This document shows positions 11,010-21,880 of a DNA stretch of 64,000 nucleotides, in pieces. Source of the stretch: Aedes albopictus (taxonomy: Eukaryota; Arthropoda; Insecta; Diptera; Culicidae); assembly GCF_035046485.1 (NCBI RefSeq), contig NC_085136.1, positions 161,011,963 through 161,075,962 of the forward strand. Direction: 5' to 3'. Each line of letters opens with the position of its first letter. Position 1 is the first letter of the stretch. The position numbers and the translations under genes are program-made. The notes beneath the pieces were generated by a model. It worked only from the letters and a program-made list of their open reading frames with translations. It had not been told where the DNA came from and made no database searches.

Positions 11010-11166
11010 AGGTGAAACATCAAGAGATCCCATTGCAGTTTTTCATACAAACTTTAGAGGCACAAATCTGACGAACAAAGCATCGAGCCAAGCCGCACTT
11101 GCTTTTCCTGGCTTTCCTCACTTCCAAAAAAAAGCAGCTTTTAAAAATCGAGAGCATTTGTTTACA
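11010..11166. repeat. Dispersed repeat, copy 2 (copy 1 at 8483-8640)
   Basis: Same sequence and orientation as 8483-8640. Its right edge coincides with the point where the minus-strand RT at 11167 is cut off, so the repeat replaces the 3' part of that element. Confidence 0.8.
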
Positions 11167-12365
11167 AAGGCACCCTCGATATCTAAGAAAACACCCAAAC
11201 AAGATTGCTTTTGAGCGAATGCTTTCTCGATATCGTAAACAACTTTGTGTAAAAGAGTCACAGTGGACTTACCAGATTGGTAGGCATGTTGGTTCACATG
11301 AAGAGGCACGTTGGCCAGATGAACATCACGGATGTGATGATCCACAATTCGTTCTAAGCATTTCAGAAGAAAAGAGGTCAAACTGATAGATCTGAAACTC
11401 TTTGCTTCTTCATACGACGCACGACCCACTTTCGGAATAAACTTTACAGTAATATCCCGCCAGGATTTGGGAATATACCCTGTAGCAAAACTGCAAACAA
11501 GTAGTTTTTTCAAAACACGTTTGAAATAATCAAATCCCTTCTGAAGCAAAATAGGATAAATCCCATCTGCCCCAGGAGATTTGAAAGGAGCAAAGCTATT
11601 AAGAGCCCACTCAATCGATTCTATAGTTACAATACTCCGAGCCGAAGCTAAAGAATCATAACTACAAGAAAAGACATCAGGATCATCCGAAGATGTAATA
11701 TCCACACATCCAGGGAAGTGTGTGCTGAATAAGCATTCCAGAACTTCCTCATCAGAGGAAGTCAGATCGCCATTTGGCAAACGAAGTTCGTTCACCCGGA
11801 GATCCTTAGATTTCGCAAGGATTTTGTTTAACCGACTGACTTCACTCAAGCTGGAAACATTTGTACAAAGGTTTTTCCAGCCGGATCGTTCAGCAGACCG
11901 GAGAGCTTTCCTGTAGGCCTTGCGAGCCGACCTGAAAGCCTCCGAACCAGCCGAACGTCGTCTGTTCCAACACTTCCTACATTGTTTCCTGAGTTTCGCC
12001 AGATCAGAGTTCCACCAAGGGGTTCCTCTTGTGATCTTCACAGACCGTAGAGGGCATGCTTCTTCAAAAGCTTCCATGATGAAGGTCGTTGTAGTATCAA
12101 CGGCATCATCTAAATCACTTGGAGTGTCAATGGATGGTGAATATCCATGAAATTTGGCTGCAACCAAATCAGTATAAAGATCCCAGTTTGTTGACCGAGG
12201 ATTCCTGAAACGCAATGTTTGCGAAGTAACATTTAAATGTTCAAAAAAGATGTAGCGATGGTCAGATAAAGATTCTTCATCTGACACATGCCAATTGGTC
12301 AGCTCGTGACTAATTCTGCTAGAGCAAAGCGTTATATCTAACACTTCCTCTCTAGCAGATACCAT
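11118..12365 (-). pseudogene. LOA/I-like non-LTR ORF2: endonuclease end, linker and start of RT
   Basis: On the minus strand a 415-codon frame covers the end of the endonuclease (LDITLCSSRISHELTNWHVS, then a SLSDHRYIFFEH block with the SDH signature), a basic linker, and the first RT blocks (FKSPGADGIYPILLQKG, FRSISLTSFLLK, HHIRDVHLANVPLH, LDIEGAF). The RT is cut at LDIEGAF near 11167, before the FADD catalytic block, where a dispersed repeat begins. The remainder of the frame up to 11118 belongs to that repeat. The element cannot be active. The same RT block appears at 2437 on the plus strand. Confidence 0.82.
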
Positions 12366-12934
12366 GAAGGTTGGGCGGTTGCCTATGTTAAGTAATGCAA
12401 GATCTGTACTACTTTAAGTACTCCATCAAACTGGAGCCTCTCAAGTTAATGTCTGAGCTGCCCCAGATGATATGGTGAGCATTAGCGGAAGGAAGGAATT
12501 GTTGGCAGAATTAGCGAAAGGCCTTTTGAAGTGCAGTATGCGATGACTTGTTTGAAAGCATCCGTAGGGGATGGTTCATCATGCGGTAAATACACAGACC
12601 AATAGACGTATTTCCTATTGAGGTTTCCAACAGATACATCAATTGTGATAGCACATACATCTCTGGTGGTTAGTTCAGAGATGAGTGTAGCAACTATTGC
12701 GTTGTTGACAAGCACACAGGCTCGAGACATGACACGCGAGTTTGCCATTTCATGTTTACTGAAAGTGCCAAACACCGGGTTCACAAGGTTTCCTAGATAG
12801 AAATTTCCCTTACGAAAGTAAGGTTCTTGTACCAAGGCCACTTGGGCTGTACCATTTTGCATAAGTCTGCAAAGATTTATCGTTGCTGTTCTTTTATGCT
12901 GAAGATTGATCTGAGCTATCTTAACCGTAGCCAC
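12366..12934 (-). pseudogene. LOA/I-like ORF2 endonuclease, N-terminal part
   Basis: The minus strand starts MATVKIAQINLQHKRTATIN and continues to VALVQEPYFRKGNFY and AITIDVSVGNLNRKYVYWSV. This is the beginning of an apurinic-endonuclease-type domain, with N in QINLQH and E in QEPY as the expected catalytic residues. The frame breaks near 12482 before joining the 11118-12365 part. A second fragment of the same start region is at 14380-14490. Confidence 0.78.
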
Positions 12935-13179
12935 TACCCAAACTAGGTTAGATTAAACTCTTCGCAACAACAGCACAACAAAGAACAGCAACAATGAAAC
13001 CAAATCGGTATCGATTGGCAATCGCCAAAGGCGAGGATACACAGAATACACTGTGTAAATCGCATAATGCGAAACCATATAGGTGAAAATTTAAACTAAT
13101 TAACAACATCTTCATAATCCCGCCCTTATTTAGCCTCAAGTGAGACTAAAGAAGGGCAGCTGATTGTCTCGGAGGAACC
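12935..13179 (-). mobile_element. 5' leader of the LOA/I-like element, copy 1
   Basis: The region upstream of the endonuclease start (CCACTACCCAAACTAGG to CTCGGAGGAAC on the plus strand) is repeated at 14490-14740 with about 80-85 percent identity by eye. It has no frame and is the 5' untranslated leader of the minus-strand element. It ends abruptly at the TIR element that starts near 13180. Confidence 0.65.
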
Positions 13180-14378
13180 ATATCCAGCTTTTTACGCTAG
13201 CCTACCATAAACTTTGAATCACCCCCTTTTGACAATTCTTGCCGACACTATAAATTTTATTATGGTTCAATCGAGGCAAGCTTTGCGATGCTGGAAATTT
13301 TTTGAATCATACGTCAAGAATTGTCAGTTCTGTTTATGTTTGTAGTAATGAGAGTGGATTTCATTTCAGTGAATTTACATGTACTCTAATTATTTTCGCT
13401 ATTTTAGGTGGATCGAGAGGTGGATAAAGAGCTTCTAACTGTGGCTGACGTTTGGAATGAGGGGACAATATACGATATGCATTTTTACAGCATCCGCTCG
13501 ATAACTGACTGCTGTTTAACTGGACTGCTTTTTAACTGGACCAAAGTCCAGGTAAAAATCAGTTGTCTGTCAAAAAATGAACGAATTTTAACCTCACATT
13601 TTGCAAATCAGTGAACAGAACAAAATATAACAATAGCCTCCGTCTCCGGGAGCTCAGTCCAGTTTTTCGAGCGACGCCCGCTAACTGAACTGTCGTCAAA
13701 GCCCAGTTATCGAGCGGAAGCTGTAATTCAAACTCATCAATCTAAGCTTCACACCAGCCGTCTGCAGTTATGACGATAGTTAATTACTAGATTTTGGATT
13801 CGATTTAATGCTTGTATTATGGTAGTTTCCGTTTGAACGCTGTTGTTTAGAAAAAACGCTACATTCACTACACCTGTCTGAGGTCAGGCCGGGCTCGGTC
13901 TTAGTTTCGGAGAGTCACGTCATGGCGAAGTATATTTATCGCAGGTAACAAATCTTAAGTTAACCAGATTTTCCGAATTTATTCATTGGATGAGCTGTAT
14001 ATCGAATATGGCCTTAGAATTATAATCCGGTATGATTTGAGGTTTCGCGATTTCATTCCCTATTTTTCATTTCAATTTTAAAGTACATGCTGTATCATCC
14101 TTGAATACTGGGCACAATTCGTGCCCATACTCAAAACATATTCCAATCAAACTTAATAAAAACTGCGCCAAAAACGTAAAATAAAACCTATAAAATGTAT
14201 GAAAGTTGATCCACGACGAATTCCTAGACTCCACGCAAATATAGCGAAAAATTTTGACAACAAAATCAACTAACTTGGATGTTTGCCTACTAAGATCAAA
14301 CCATAAAATCGGTCGGCAAGAATTGTCAAATCTGAATCACCCCTCGCAATTTTATAGCCAGCGTAAAAAGCTGGATAG
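13180..14378. mobile_element. TIR element, about 1.2 kb, separating two LOA-like fragments
   Basis: Ends are inverted: TATCCAGCTTTTTACGCT at 13180 and AGCGTAAAAAGCTGGATA ending at 14378. The match extends through GAATCACCCC and GACAATTCTTGCCGAC, about 70 bp at roughly 80 percent. No transposase frame was recognised. A smaller inverted-repeat element (13488-13732) is nested inside. Confidence 0.75.
13488..13732. mobile_element. Nested MITE with GCTCGATAACTG ends
   Basis: CAGCATCCGCTCGATAACTG at 13489 is matched in inverse by CAGTTATCGAGCGGAAGCTG ending near 13730, with one mismatch. Internal TTAACTGGAC/GTCCAG repeats also pair. About 245 bp, non-coding. Confidence 0.7.
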
Positions 14379-14742
14379 GTGTTAACTAAAACATTAGATC
14401 TACATAGAAATTCTCCCTACGAAAGTAAGGTTCTTGGGTCAAAGCTGTTCTTTTATGCTGAAGATTGATCTGAGATGTCATAACCATAGCCACTACCCAA
14501 ACTAGGCAAGATCAAACTCTTACAATCACAACACAAGAAAAAAGCGCAGCGATAAAAACCAATTGGGTATCGATTGAAGAACGCCAGAGACGAACATACA
14601 CAGAGGACACTGTGAAGAACGCATAATGCGAAGAGCCATATAGGTTATGATTAAAGCTAATAAACAAAATACTAATAATCGCACCCTTATTGAGCCTCGC
14701 AGTTGAGGCTTAAGAAGGATAGCAGATTATCTCGGAGAAACA
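14379..14742 (-). mobile_element. LOA/I-like element, copy 2: endonuclease start and leader
   Basis: 14400-14490 matches the endonuclease start at 12797-12935 (ACGAAAGTAAGGTTCTTG, GTTCTTTTATGCTGAAGATT). 14490-14740 matches the leader at 12935-13179. This is a second, truncated copy of the same family in the same orientation, lying head-on to the tandem monomers at 14743-15420. Confidence 0.65.
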
Positions 14743-15420
14743 CAAGGTTAACTGCACCATTGCTCCGGTTAGCGCAGTAAGGGCAGAATACTGTGGAGGG
14801 CGCCCTAGTACTCCACAGGCTCCGTTTGTAGTTAGGTTTTTATTAGACCCCCCCCCTAACCATTCATTCCTTGGCACGGTAAGCATAAAGCCGCATAACA
14901 CCATGAATTAGGGGTCACCTGTTTAGTGGACTCTTACCACTGGATCAGGCGATCCGTAGTGTTATTCTTAGCCAATTGAGACAACCGCTACCGACACTAC
15001 ACAGCTATCTAGGCTGATCGGGAAAAGAAGTTGACATTGATGGTCAACTTCCAAACGAGCCCGAACAGCCTGCAAACTAAAGAAGGGCAGCTGATTGTCT
15101 CGGAGGAACACAAGGTCCACTGCACCATTGCTCCGGTTAGCGCAGTTAGGGCTACATACTGTGGAGGGCGCCCTGGTACTCCACAGGCTCCGTTAGCGGT
15201 TAGGTTTTTATTAGACCCCCCTAGCCATTCATTTCTAGGCACGGTAAGCATAAAGCCGCATCACACCATGAATTAGGGGTCAGCTGTTGGTGGATTCTTA
15301 CCACCGGAACAGGCGGTCCGTAGTGTTATTCTTAGCCAATTGAGACAATCGCTACCGACACTACACAACTATCTAGTCTGATCGAGAAAAAAAGTTAATA
15401 TTGATGATCAACTTCACATG
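14743..15420 (-). repeat. Two tandem monomers of about 366 bp at the 5' end of a LOA/I-like element
   Basis: CACAAGGTTAACTGCACCAT at 14741 recurs as CAAGGTCCACTGCACCATTG at 15111, a period of about 368 bp. The shared sequence includes TTAGGTTTTTATTAGACCCC and GTGTTATTCTTAGCCAATTG, and the second copy ends near 15420. Each unit holds the hairpin CTGTGGAG...CTCCACAG (14791-14819 and 15159-15187). Being 5' of the minus-strand leader, the monomers look like repeated promoter units. Short frames of about 80 codons in each unit are not recognisable proteins. Confidence 0.72.
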
Positions 15421-15743
15421 GACTCGAACATCCGTGAGCCTGTTCCCACGGGTTCCGAGGTGGCTTGGGACTCGCTCTGATCCATCTTCAGGCTGCCTAC
15501 TTGTTCAGGACCTACCGACATTTTGGCGGATCGGTTCTCGGCCTTTGCCGATTTACAGGTCCTTCGAACGACGTAGGGCGCTGCACAGAGTTTCCAACCA
15601 AAACGGGGCTTTGGGATGGAGAGAAGGCATTACAATAAGGCCTATGTTGGTGGTTGTTGAAGTTACCTGATGTCCACTTCACCAAGCTTTTGTTTCCACT
15701 CTTTCGACTTGGGTCGTCCACAAGGGAAGCATGGGTTTCCAAT
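15421..15743. other. GC-richer stretch upstream of the monomers
   Basis: Frames exist on both strands (15401-15670 plus, 15512-15742 minus), but neither matches anything I know. It may be more of the LOA-like leader or its ORF1; this could not be decided. Confidence 0.3.
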
Positions 15744-16128
15744 TAGCTTAGTGGTTACGGCTAAGGATTGTCAATCCGGAGACGGCGGGTTCGATACCCG
15801 ATCGGAAAATTTTTCTCGACTCCCTGGGCATATGAGCATGAGCATAGATGACCGTACAATTCGCAGCTGCTACTCCTATCATTGTGCTTCCCAACAAACA
15901 TTTTTGCTGTATAAGAGAGGAACAAATCACTCCTAAGCAAACTTCAGCCTTAGAAACTGTTGTTCAGCTACTCCTGTTTCTTGGGTTGCCTTACAATATA
16001 CAAATTCATGTAATGGCAGGCAAAGAAAGCCCTTCATATAATAACTGTGGAAGTGCTCAAAGAACACTATGTGAGGCAGGCCAAGTCCCAGTGGAAACGT
16101 AGAGCCATACAGAAGAAGAAGAAGATCT
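15744..16128 (+). mobile_element. tRNA-derived SINE (Feilai-like) with (AAG)n tail
   Basis: The head resembles a tRNA: A-box region TTAGTGGTTACGGCT at about 15749 and B box GGGTTCGATACCC at 15788-15800. A body follows with GGAAGTGCTCAAAGAACACT, and the 3' end is (GAA)n at 16110-16128. A minus-strand relative at 53925-54167 has the same tail and body, and a head fragment lies at 18900-19060. Mosquito SINEs of this build are known as Feilai; the family name is inferred from structure. Confidence 0.78.
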
Positions 16129-16369
16129 TCTTTACTGCTCCAACTAGTCTCCAGTTTTTCTAAACTGTCTTGCTCGCCTGAACTTTTTCTAAGTGATCAG
16201 TCATGGAGTCGTTGAGCGCTGGAGGTCCATGACATCTTTTTCCGGTCATTGCCACCTTATCTCATTTGTATACTCCTTGATAGCCCCATTACGCCACCCC
16301 TCATGGCCGCTCAAGAATGGTAAGTCGGTGGGTGGATGATGGCGATTTTCTTGCAGGGTGGTGGAGCGT
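16129..16369. other. Non-coding stretch
   Basis: No reading frame or repeat recognised before the short insertion at 16382. Confidence 0.3.
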
Positions 16370-16381
16370 GATCCTAACTAA

Positions 16382-16425
16382 TTGATTGATTGATTTGTCT
16401 TTATTAGAGAGACTTTCAGCCCTTG
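16382..16425 (-). mobile_element. 44-bp retroinsertion with 12-bp target duplication
   Basis: On the minus strand it reads AAGGGCTGAAAGTCTCTCTA, then TAAAGACAAA and a (TCAA)n tail. It is bounded by the direct repeat GATCCTAACTAA (16370-16381 and 16426-16437). The same sequence occurs at 39771-39826 (plus, own duplication) and 53421-53465 (minus). Probably the extreme 3' end of a non-LTR element or SINE, copied with nearly complete 5' truncation. Confidence 0.75.
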
Positions 16426-16689
16426 GATCCTAACTAACCCTATGGCTGTCGGGAGTTTATCTGGGAAAAACCTACACTCAACACAAATACAACCTGCTTT
16501 ATTTTTACATACAAGGTTCAAGCCCAGTTTCTTGTTCGAAAGGAATCGCTCAAGGGCTGTTTGCAGATCAGAAGGCATTTCTAAGCCTATCTTGATGCAT
16601 GGGAAGTTCCTTGGTTGAATAGCTCAATAAACCGTTTTTCCTTCGATCGCAATACGCAGTTGGGAAGAAATGACAGTTCAAATGGCAGT

Positions 16690-17897
16690 TAGAGTAAAGT
16701 GGGGCAAAAGTTCGAGTGGGGCAAGAGTTTCTTTTGAAGTTTTTGAGCACAACTTAAATTATTTCTTTCGGGTGTCAAAGTTGTTCGAAGCCTTTTTGAA
16801 TAAAAGACTTTCACTCCAAAAATTATGAAAATTGATCAATATTTCGAGAAGTTTTGACAAAATATTGATGATGATTAACCTGGGCTTGTTAGGGGAATAT
16901 CTGTAAATAAAAGAAAATCGGGTTAAGTACGGTTCCTTTGAATTCCACTAAGAATTTGCATCCTTTGACAGATACGTATTTCGACCTCAACTGTAAGGTC
17001 GTCTTCAGTGTCTTGTACTTGACTCGACTTAAGTCAAGTACAAGACACTGAAGACAACCTTACAGTTGAGGTCGAAATACGTATCTGTCAAAGGATGCAA
17101 ATTCTTAGTGGAATTCAAAGGAACCGTACTTAACCCGATTTTCTTTTATTTACAAAATATTGGTTTTTGATTAAAAAATTGTAATATGCATTGGTCCATC
17201 CAACGCAAGGATTGGAATTGTAATGAAATCGAATTCGGTTTTTTATTTTGTGGCGTAACTAGGTACATTTTGAAGATGCTTTAAGCATGTATAACTTTTT
17301 GCAAAAAAGATTTAGAAATCATATTTTACACATACTGGGGCAAAAGTTCGAATTGTGGGGCAAGAGTTCGAGTCATGTGGCAACTTTAGGTAAAAACCTA
17401 AAATTCTGCAAAATGTGCATATTATCTCTAAAAATGATGGAATTAGTGAGAAAATTCGATCAAAGTTTGAAAAAAAAGTTGTTTTATCTGAATTTGGCGG
17501 AAAACTACTAAGTTTTGGTGTAATAAATTTAACCCTGATTTGGGTAAAATTCAGATCGCACTTTAAAGTATTCCAGTTCCAACATCAAATATTAATGGGT
17601 TTCAGATATTCATATTACCAAAGTGTCAAAATAGTGTGCTACGGTTAGCGAAATTCCTCAAACACTAGATTCGAACTTTTGCCCCAATGGTGGGGCAAGA
17701 GTTCGAATAAAACGCACACATACAAAAAGTGTTGTAACTCAAAATTGAAAAGACATTTGGCGTAGCTTTGTTCAGCAAAATTTTAGCTCGTGGATGGTAG
17801 AATCACCACACGGTATTCATTTATTTTTATCTACTTCGATTTTTTGGAAAAACATGAATTTTCAACTAAGGTCGAACTTTTGCTCCACCTTACTCTA
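16690..17897. mobile_element. TIR element with GGGGCAAAAGTTCGA iterons
   Basis: Ends TAGAGTAAAGTGGGGCAAAA (16690) and the inverse ending ACTCTA (17897) match over 26 bp with two mismatches; TA duplication fits. GGGGCAA(A/G)AGTTCGA recurs just inside the left end, near 17338-17375, and near 17680-17705. No transposase recognised. An insertion of 285 bp with its own target duplication sits at 16868-17152, so the element proper is about 0.9 kb. Confidence 0.78.
16868..17152. mobile_element. 285-bp insertion containing a near-perfect 250-bp palindrome
   Basis: Flanked by the 10-bp duplication CAAAATATTG (16858-16867 and 17153-17162). After a 35-bp unique start (ATGATGATTAACCTGGGC), the sequence from 16903 to 17152 folds on itself with one mismatch seen (GTCGTC against GACAAC) and a centre near 17028. 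The related copy at 27048-27378 carries only one arm. Confidence 0.85.
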
Positions 17898-18029
17898 TCG
17901 TAGAATGTTTTTGCCAGGAATTGCTCAAGAAGTTTCTAGAGCGATTCCTCTTGAACTCCAAACTGGGCACAACATCACACAAACTTCTCGGTAGTACTCA
18001 CGACACGTATTATACAACTCTTACAAGAG

Positions 18030-18330
18030 CGGTAATCTTAACACTCTGTGGATAGACTATGAAGCGATTAGTACGGTAACGCGGGAGGATATAGGTACTG
18101 CTCAAAGACGACCTAGGAAAGGGCGGTTCAACGAGGAGTGCCAGAATGTAACGAACGAGAACAATGTTGTCAGGAGCCGGTTGATGTCGGGGTCTCGGCA
18201 GAGCAGGGAGTATTTGAGAGAAGCAAGAGTAGGGGAAAATGAATCCATCGCAAAAAGAAAAAAAAAAAAGCATAAGAAAAATGTGATTGCTCAAGCGTGA
18301 AAGAGTATGGAACAGAATGATATGTGGAGG
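18030..18330 (+). pseudogene. Non-LTR endonuclease-RT linker remnant
   Basis: A plus-strand frame reads RRPRKGRFNEECQNVTNERN, then a SREYLREARV block and a lysine-rich run. The W/F-DEEC...REAR...K pattern is what RTE- and Jockey-like elements have between endonuclease and RT. No flanking domains remain. A 185-codon minus-strand frame over the same DNA shows no protein-like pattern. Confidence 0.5.
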
Positions 18331-18512
18331 ATTTGCGAAACTGGGGGCACTGAAATACAGCAGTCTTGTAACGGTTGAAATAGAAATTGCTCCAGGGTTT
18401 CTTTCAAAGATCACTCCAGAGTTTGCACAAATATTGTCGAATAATATTCGCGGTCGGAATTTCCCAAATAATTTCTCATGAAATATAATAATATAATAAT
18501 AAAATATATATG

Positions 18513-18780
18513 TACCGTCTACCCCCGTTGGTTTGAACGACACCTCATGCAAACCAACGAGGTTCATTTTTTAATTTGAACTTCTTACCCTGTGGGCATC
18601 GAAAAACACACTGATGGTAACTCTTTTTGCTGTTTTGTTTTGATTCTGCGTTCCGTTTCAGCCCGTTCCATGGGAAGAATGACGCTTGAACCATTTTTAG
18701 TTTGAACGATGTGCAGATTAGAGGGGGTCAAATTAAAAAATGTTCAGATTAGATGCGGTCAAACCAACGGGGGTAGACGG

Positions 18781-18782
<2 letters not shown>
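18513..18782. mobile_element. MITE with ACCGTCTACCCCCGTTGG ends
   Basis: TACCGTCTACCCCCGTTGGT at 18513 is repeated in inverse ending at 18782, about 24 bp perfect. GGTTTGAACGA-like pieces recur internally (18530, 18560, 18710, 18763). The TA duplication sits in a TA-rich surround, with (TA)n directly following at 18781-18807. Confidence 0.82.
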
Positions 18783-18813
<31 letters not shown>

Positions 18814-18899
18814 AATAAAAAAATACTCTCAAGAAGCTAAGACCATAACATGAAGTTCAGCAAAGATTCCTTAAGTCATTCATTGAAATATAAAAATGG

Positions 18900-19060
18900 T
18901 ACTTCTACATCCGGCTTTCAATCACTTCACGTTCATCCATGTCCCAGGAAATCGTGGAACTTCCCATCACGAAAAGCTCCTGGACCAAACGGGAATCGAA
19001 CTCTTCTCCCTTAGCAAGGACATGCTGAATAAGCACGCATTAACGCTTCGATCATACGTA
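18900..19060 (-). mobile_element. Feilai-like SINE head fragment
   Basis: On the minus strand GAGTTCGATTCCCGTTTGG is a B box, followed by a CCAGGAGCTTTTCGTGATGG segment that parallels the SINE at 53925-54167 (GGTCCAGGATCTTTTCG). The 3' body and tail are missing. Confidence 0.6.
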
Positions 19061-21880
19061 GCCCCTATACATATACCTTAGCTGAATATTAATCTCAATC
19101 TAAGTTACATTCAATTTGGCGTGAAAATACCACAATTCTATTTGTTACCAAACACAAGTGAGTCCATTTGCAAATACCTTAAGAGACCAATTGAATCCAA
19201 GCTATTCGCATTGTAAATTCCAGATGCAACTGACGCCAATCTTATCGCTCTTACGGACCATCTATTGCCCCACAGTCAGCCAGTAGCTGCGCTGCTTTGC
19301 ATGAGAAAATAAGAAAACCGGTACGAAAAAAAATCAAACCCCAGTAACAGTTATTCAAATCAAGATTGCACGCCCGTCCCGTCCCGACCCGTCCTCCATG
19401 CCGTCCAATAGTGTGAGTTACGAAGCGTCTCTGCAATTGTGGCATATTCAAAGCAGCCTTACTCGATCCGACCCATCCGTCTGTCTGTTCGTTTATCCCC
19501 ATAGATACAAAACTGGGAAGGCGTTAGACGCCACTGACTGTCCGGACTGGAGGTGATTTGATTTGTCTTGAACTGGCTTAGTGCACCCTCCTCGCGACTT
19601 CTTGCGTTCAGTCAGTGGGCCGGTTGCCACCTCTCAACCCGAGGCTCAACAAGGTATGATCCGGACGGGCGACACGGTGCGGAGGATTTACTCAAAGTAA
19701 TGTAAGTATAATATAATTTAGATTTCATTCATTTCATTACATTCACCATGGAAGACTCTGCTGGATTAAATGGAGAGAGTAAATTACTACAAAAACCCAG
19801 AGGTGTCTGAATGCTGTCGACCCAGTGCCTCTCTTGGCATGAATCAATCACAATTAAGTGTCAATCTGCTTTAGCGTGCACGGCTGCAATTGTGCAGCGA
19901 AGATCACCGCTAGCGTCGTGAGTGTTGGTAGTTCTCTCTTGCCTAAGCTGACGGACCGTCCCGCGATTGGAAGTGGGCAGTGGACAAAGACGATCGCAAG
20001 ATCGCTATCGCATGGTCGAGTGGATGGCAGCACTTTCCGCGCACCATCAGACAAAGTGGCCCATTAAGGGGGTACAGTTGACCGCCGAATGCTTGACGAG
20101 GTCAGTGATATTTAAGTGGGTCACTTTGCTGAAAATTGGGAATTCCACAGGACATCTGATAGATATAACTGTGAAACTGATTGTGCCATTCGGTTCATCT
20201 TGTGCAAATTTAACCACAACAAAGTCTCTTCAAACACAGATTCAGCACGGATCATAACTGGAAGTGCCAAGTTAGCAGACGGGCAACTGTAACTCGATCA
20301 ACAAAGAAGGCACTGACTCTGACTCGACTTGAGGTGGTCTGGAACAAGGCCTGGAAGTCTCGCTCTCCCGATCGCAGTTGCCACTTTGCGCTCGAGGGAG
20401 TCACACTACTGAAGTAGGTACATAGCCTACTATATGAAGTGCGAGTCTCCCACAAGATCAGCTTCGGTCTGCGAGTGAGTAGGCTGCTGCTGAACCAAGC
20501 GCGGAAGATCGTGGTGGCATGCTGTTTAGCGTTGTCGTCGGTTTTGTTTTCGTCTTCCCGCGTCTCACGACTCACCTTGTTTTCGATCTTCGGCTGTTTC
20601 CCCATATCTTTCAAGTTCAACGGGCCTCTTCTTCTGGCGTGGAAAATGCTATGACTGAGAGATTACCGGGCCGGAGCAGCGCAAAGGTGTGCTCGCAGAG
20701 GTAGTGGTGTGTCTTTGTATGCGCAAAGTGGTTTCTGGTTTCCTGGCTTTTTTTTCGTTCATTTTTTAAGCCACGGGATAGATCATCAGGTAGTTGGTGA
20801 TGGTGCGGCTTGGTGTGAGGAAAAGGTAAAAATAAAATATGTACACAGCGGAGAATTAAGCCGACAGGGTGTGTGAGAGAGAAAAAGAGCGAGAGGAAGC
20901 GCAGCCAGTAGGTACTCTCCTCGGTTGTCTGCCCCAGCATCAGACTTGGCGATCAGAGATTAAATTGTTCTCTATGCATCACACGCATCGTCGTCGTCGC
21001 CAGTCTAGGTGGGACGGAGGCGAAGGGGAATGGCCAAGGAGCATCCGGGAAAGCAGCTTTGCTTTTTCGGAGCCCTGCTAACAGATGTGCTGAAATTGTG
21101 TTAATTCCTGTATTGTTTAGGTCATGTCCGCAGCCTACGGGGACCGATTGGTTTCTGATGATGGTAATATATCATCTGAGCCAAACAGCCCGGTGCTGTC
21201 CACTCGAATTCAAAAGCTGGCTGCTGTTTAAACAATGAAACTGTGTCACACAGAATGGAACAAATAAAAGGAAAGATGCTTGACATCTCCCTTCGTTGGG
21301 AGTCGATCGATAGGGGTCACTTGGACATTCCGTTTACAGTTGTATAGAATTTCAATTCTGTTCCATGAGAAAGCGGTTAGTTGGTGCTGATTTTAATTAG
21401 AGTCTAGGGGTAATTTATACTTTCACTGTTGGGATACGATAAATGAATATTGGAGGGTCAAATAAATTGAGCTGTCACGCTAATATTATAAATCGCTGGA
21501 TAAGATTATCAATTGATTAGGCTTATGCTCACCAATACAGTTCAAGTAAGACAATTTGTCGATATAGGATGCTAAATGGTGCTATATTTTCAGGTATAAT
21601 AGACGTCTGCAGTATCGAGGTAGGATTGCTGTTTAAGCTACGGACTGGCGTATTGCCAGCTGCCTAAATAAGTGGCCTCACCACTTCTTATGGCCTCGGA
21701 AAGCGGCCAGGGTCGACATCACGCCTACTTCCCGCTGCATTGACAATATCATGAACTGATATTGCGTGTAACACAATTTTACCTTTTCCTAGCAGAGGCC
21801 TTACATCACAGAAGGATGTGCCAGCATAGGATTCCTGACTGGTTCCATCTCAGCTACACCTTCCAGGAATTCTTCTGAAA
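19061..21880. other. Long stretch without a supported gene; GC-richer 19.5-21.1 kb
   Basis: No frame reads like a known protein on either strand. From about 19530 to 21080 the base composition is clearly richer in GC and CpG than the surroundings, with GA-rich runs near 20860-20900. Such islands in mosquito introns are often exons, promoters or enhancers, but no splice pattern or motif here decides it. Confidence 0.3.

Noticed and set aside
13408..13614. 68-codon plus-strand frame
   Set aside because: Lies across the border of a nested MITE within a TIR element.
15744..15815. Possible tRNA gene
   Set aside because: Same reasoning: tRNA-like head of a SINE with (AAG)n tail.
18010..18567. 185-codon minus-strand frame
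   Set aside because: Starts inside a MITE and is antisense to a recognisable non-LTR linker; composition is not protein-like.
19530..21080. Candidate host gene in the GC-richer island
   Set aside because: No frame with a recognisable domain and no consistent splice sites; left as unassigned.
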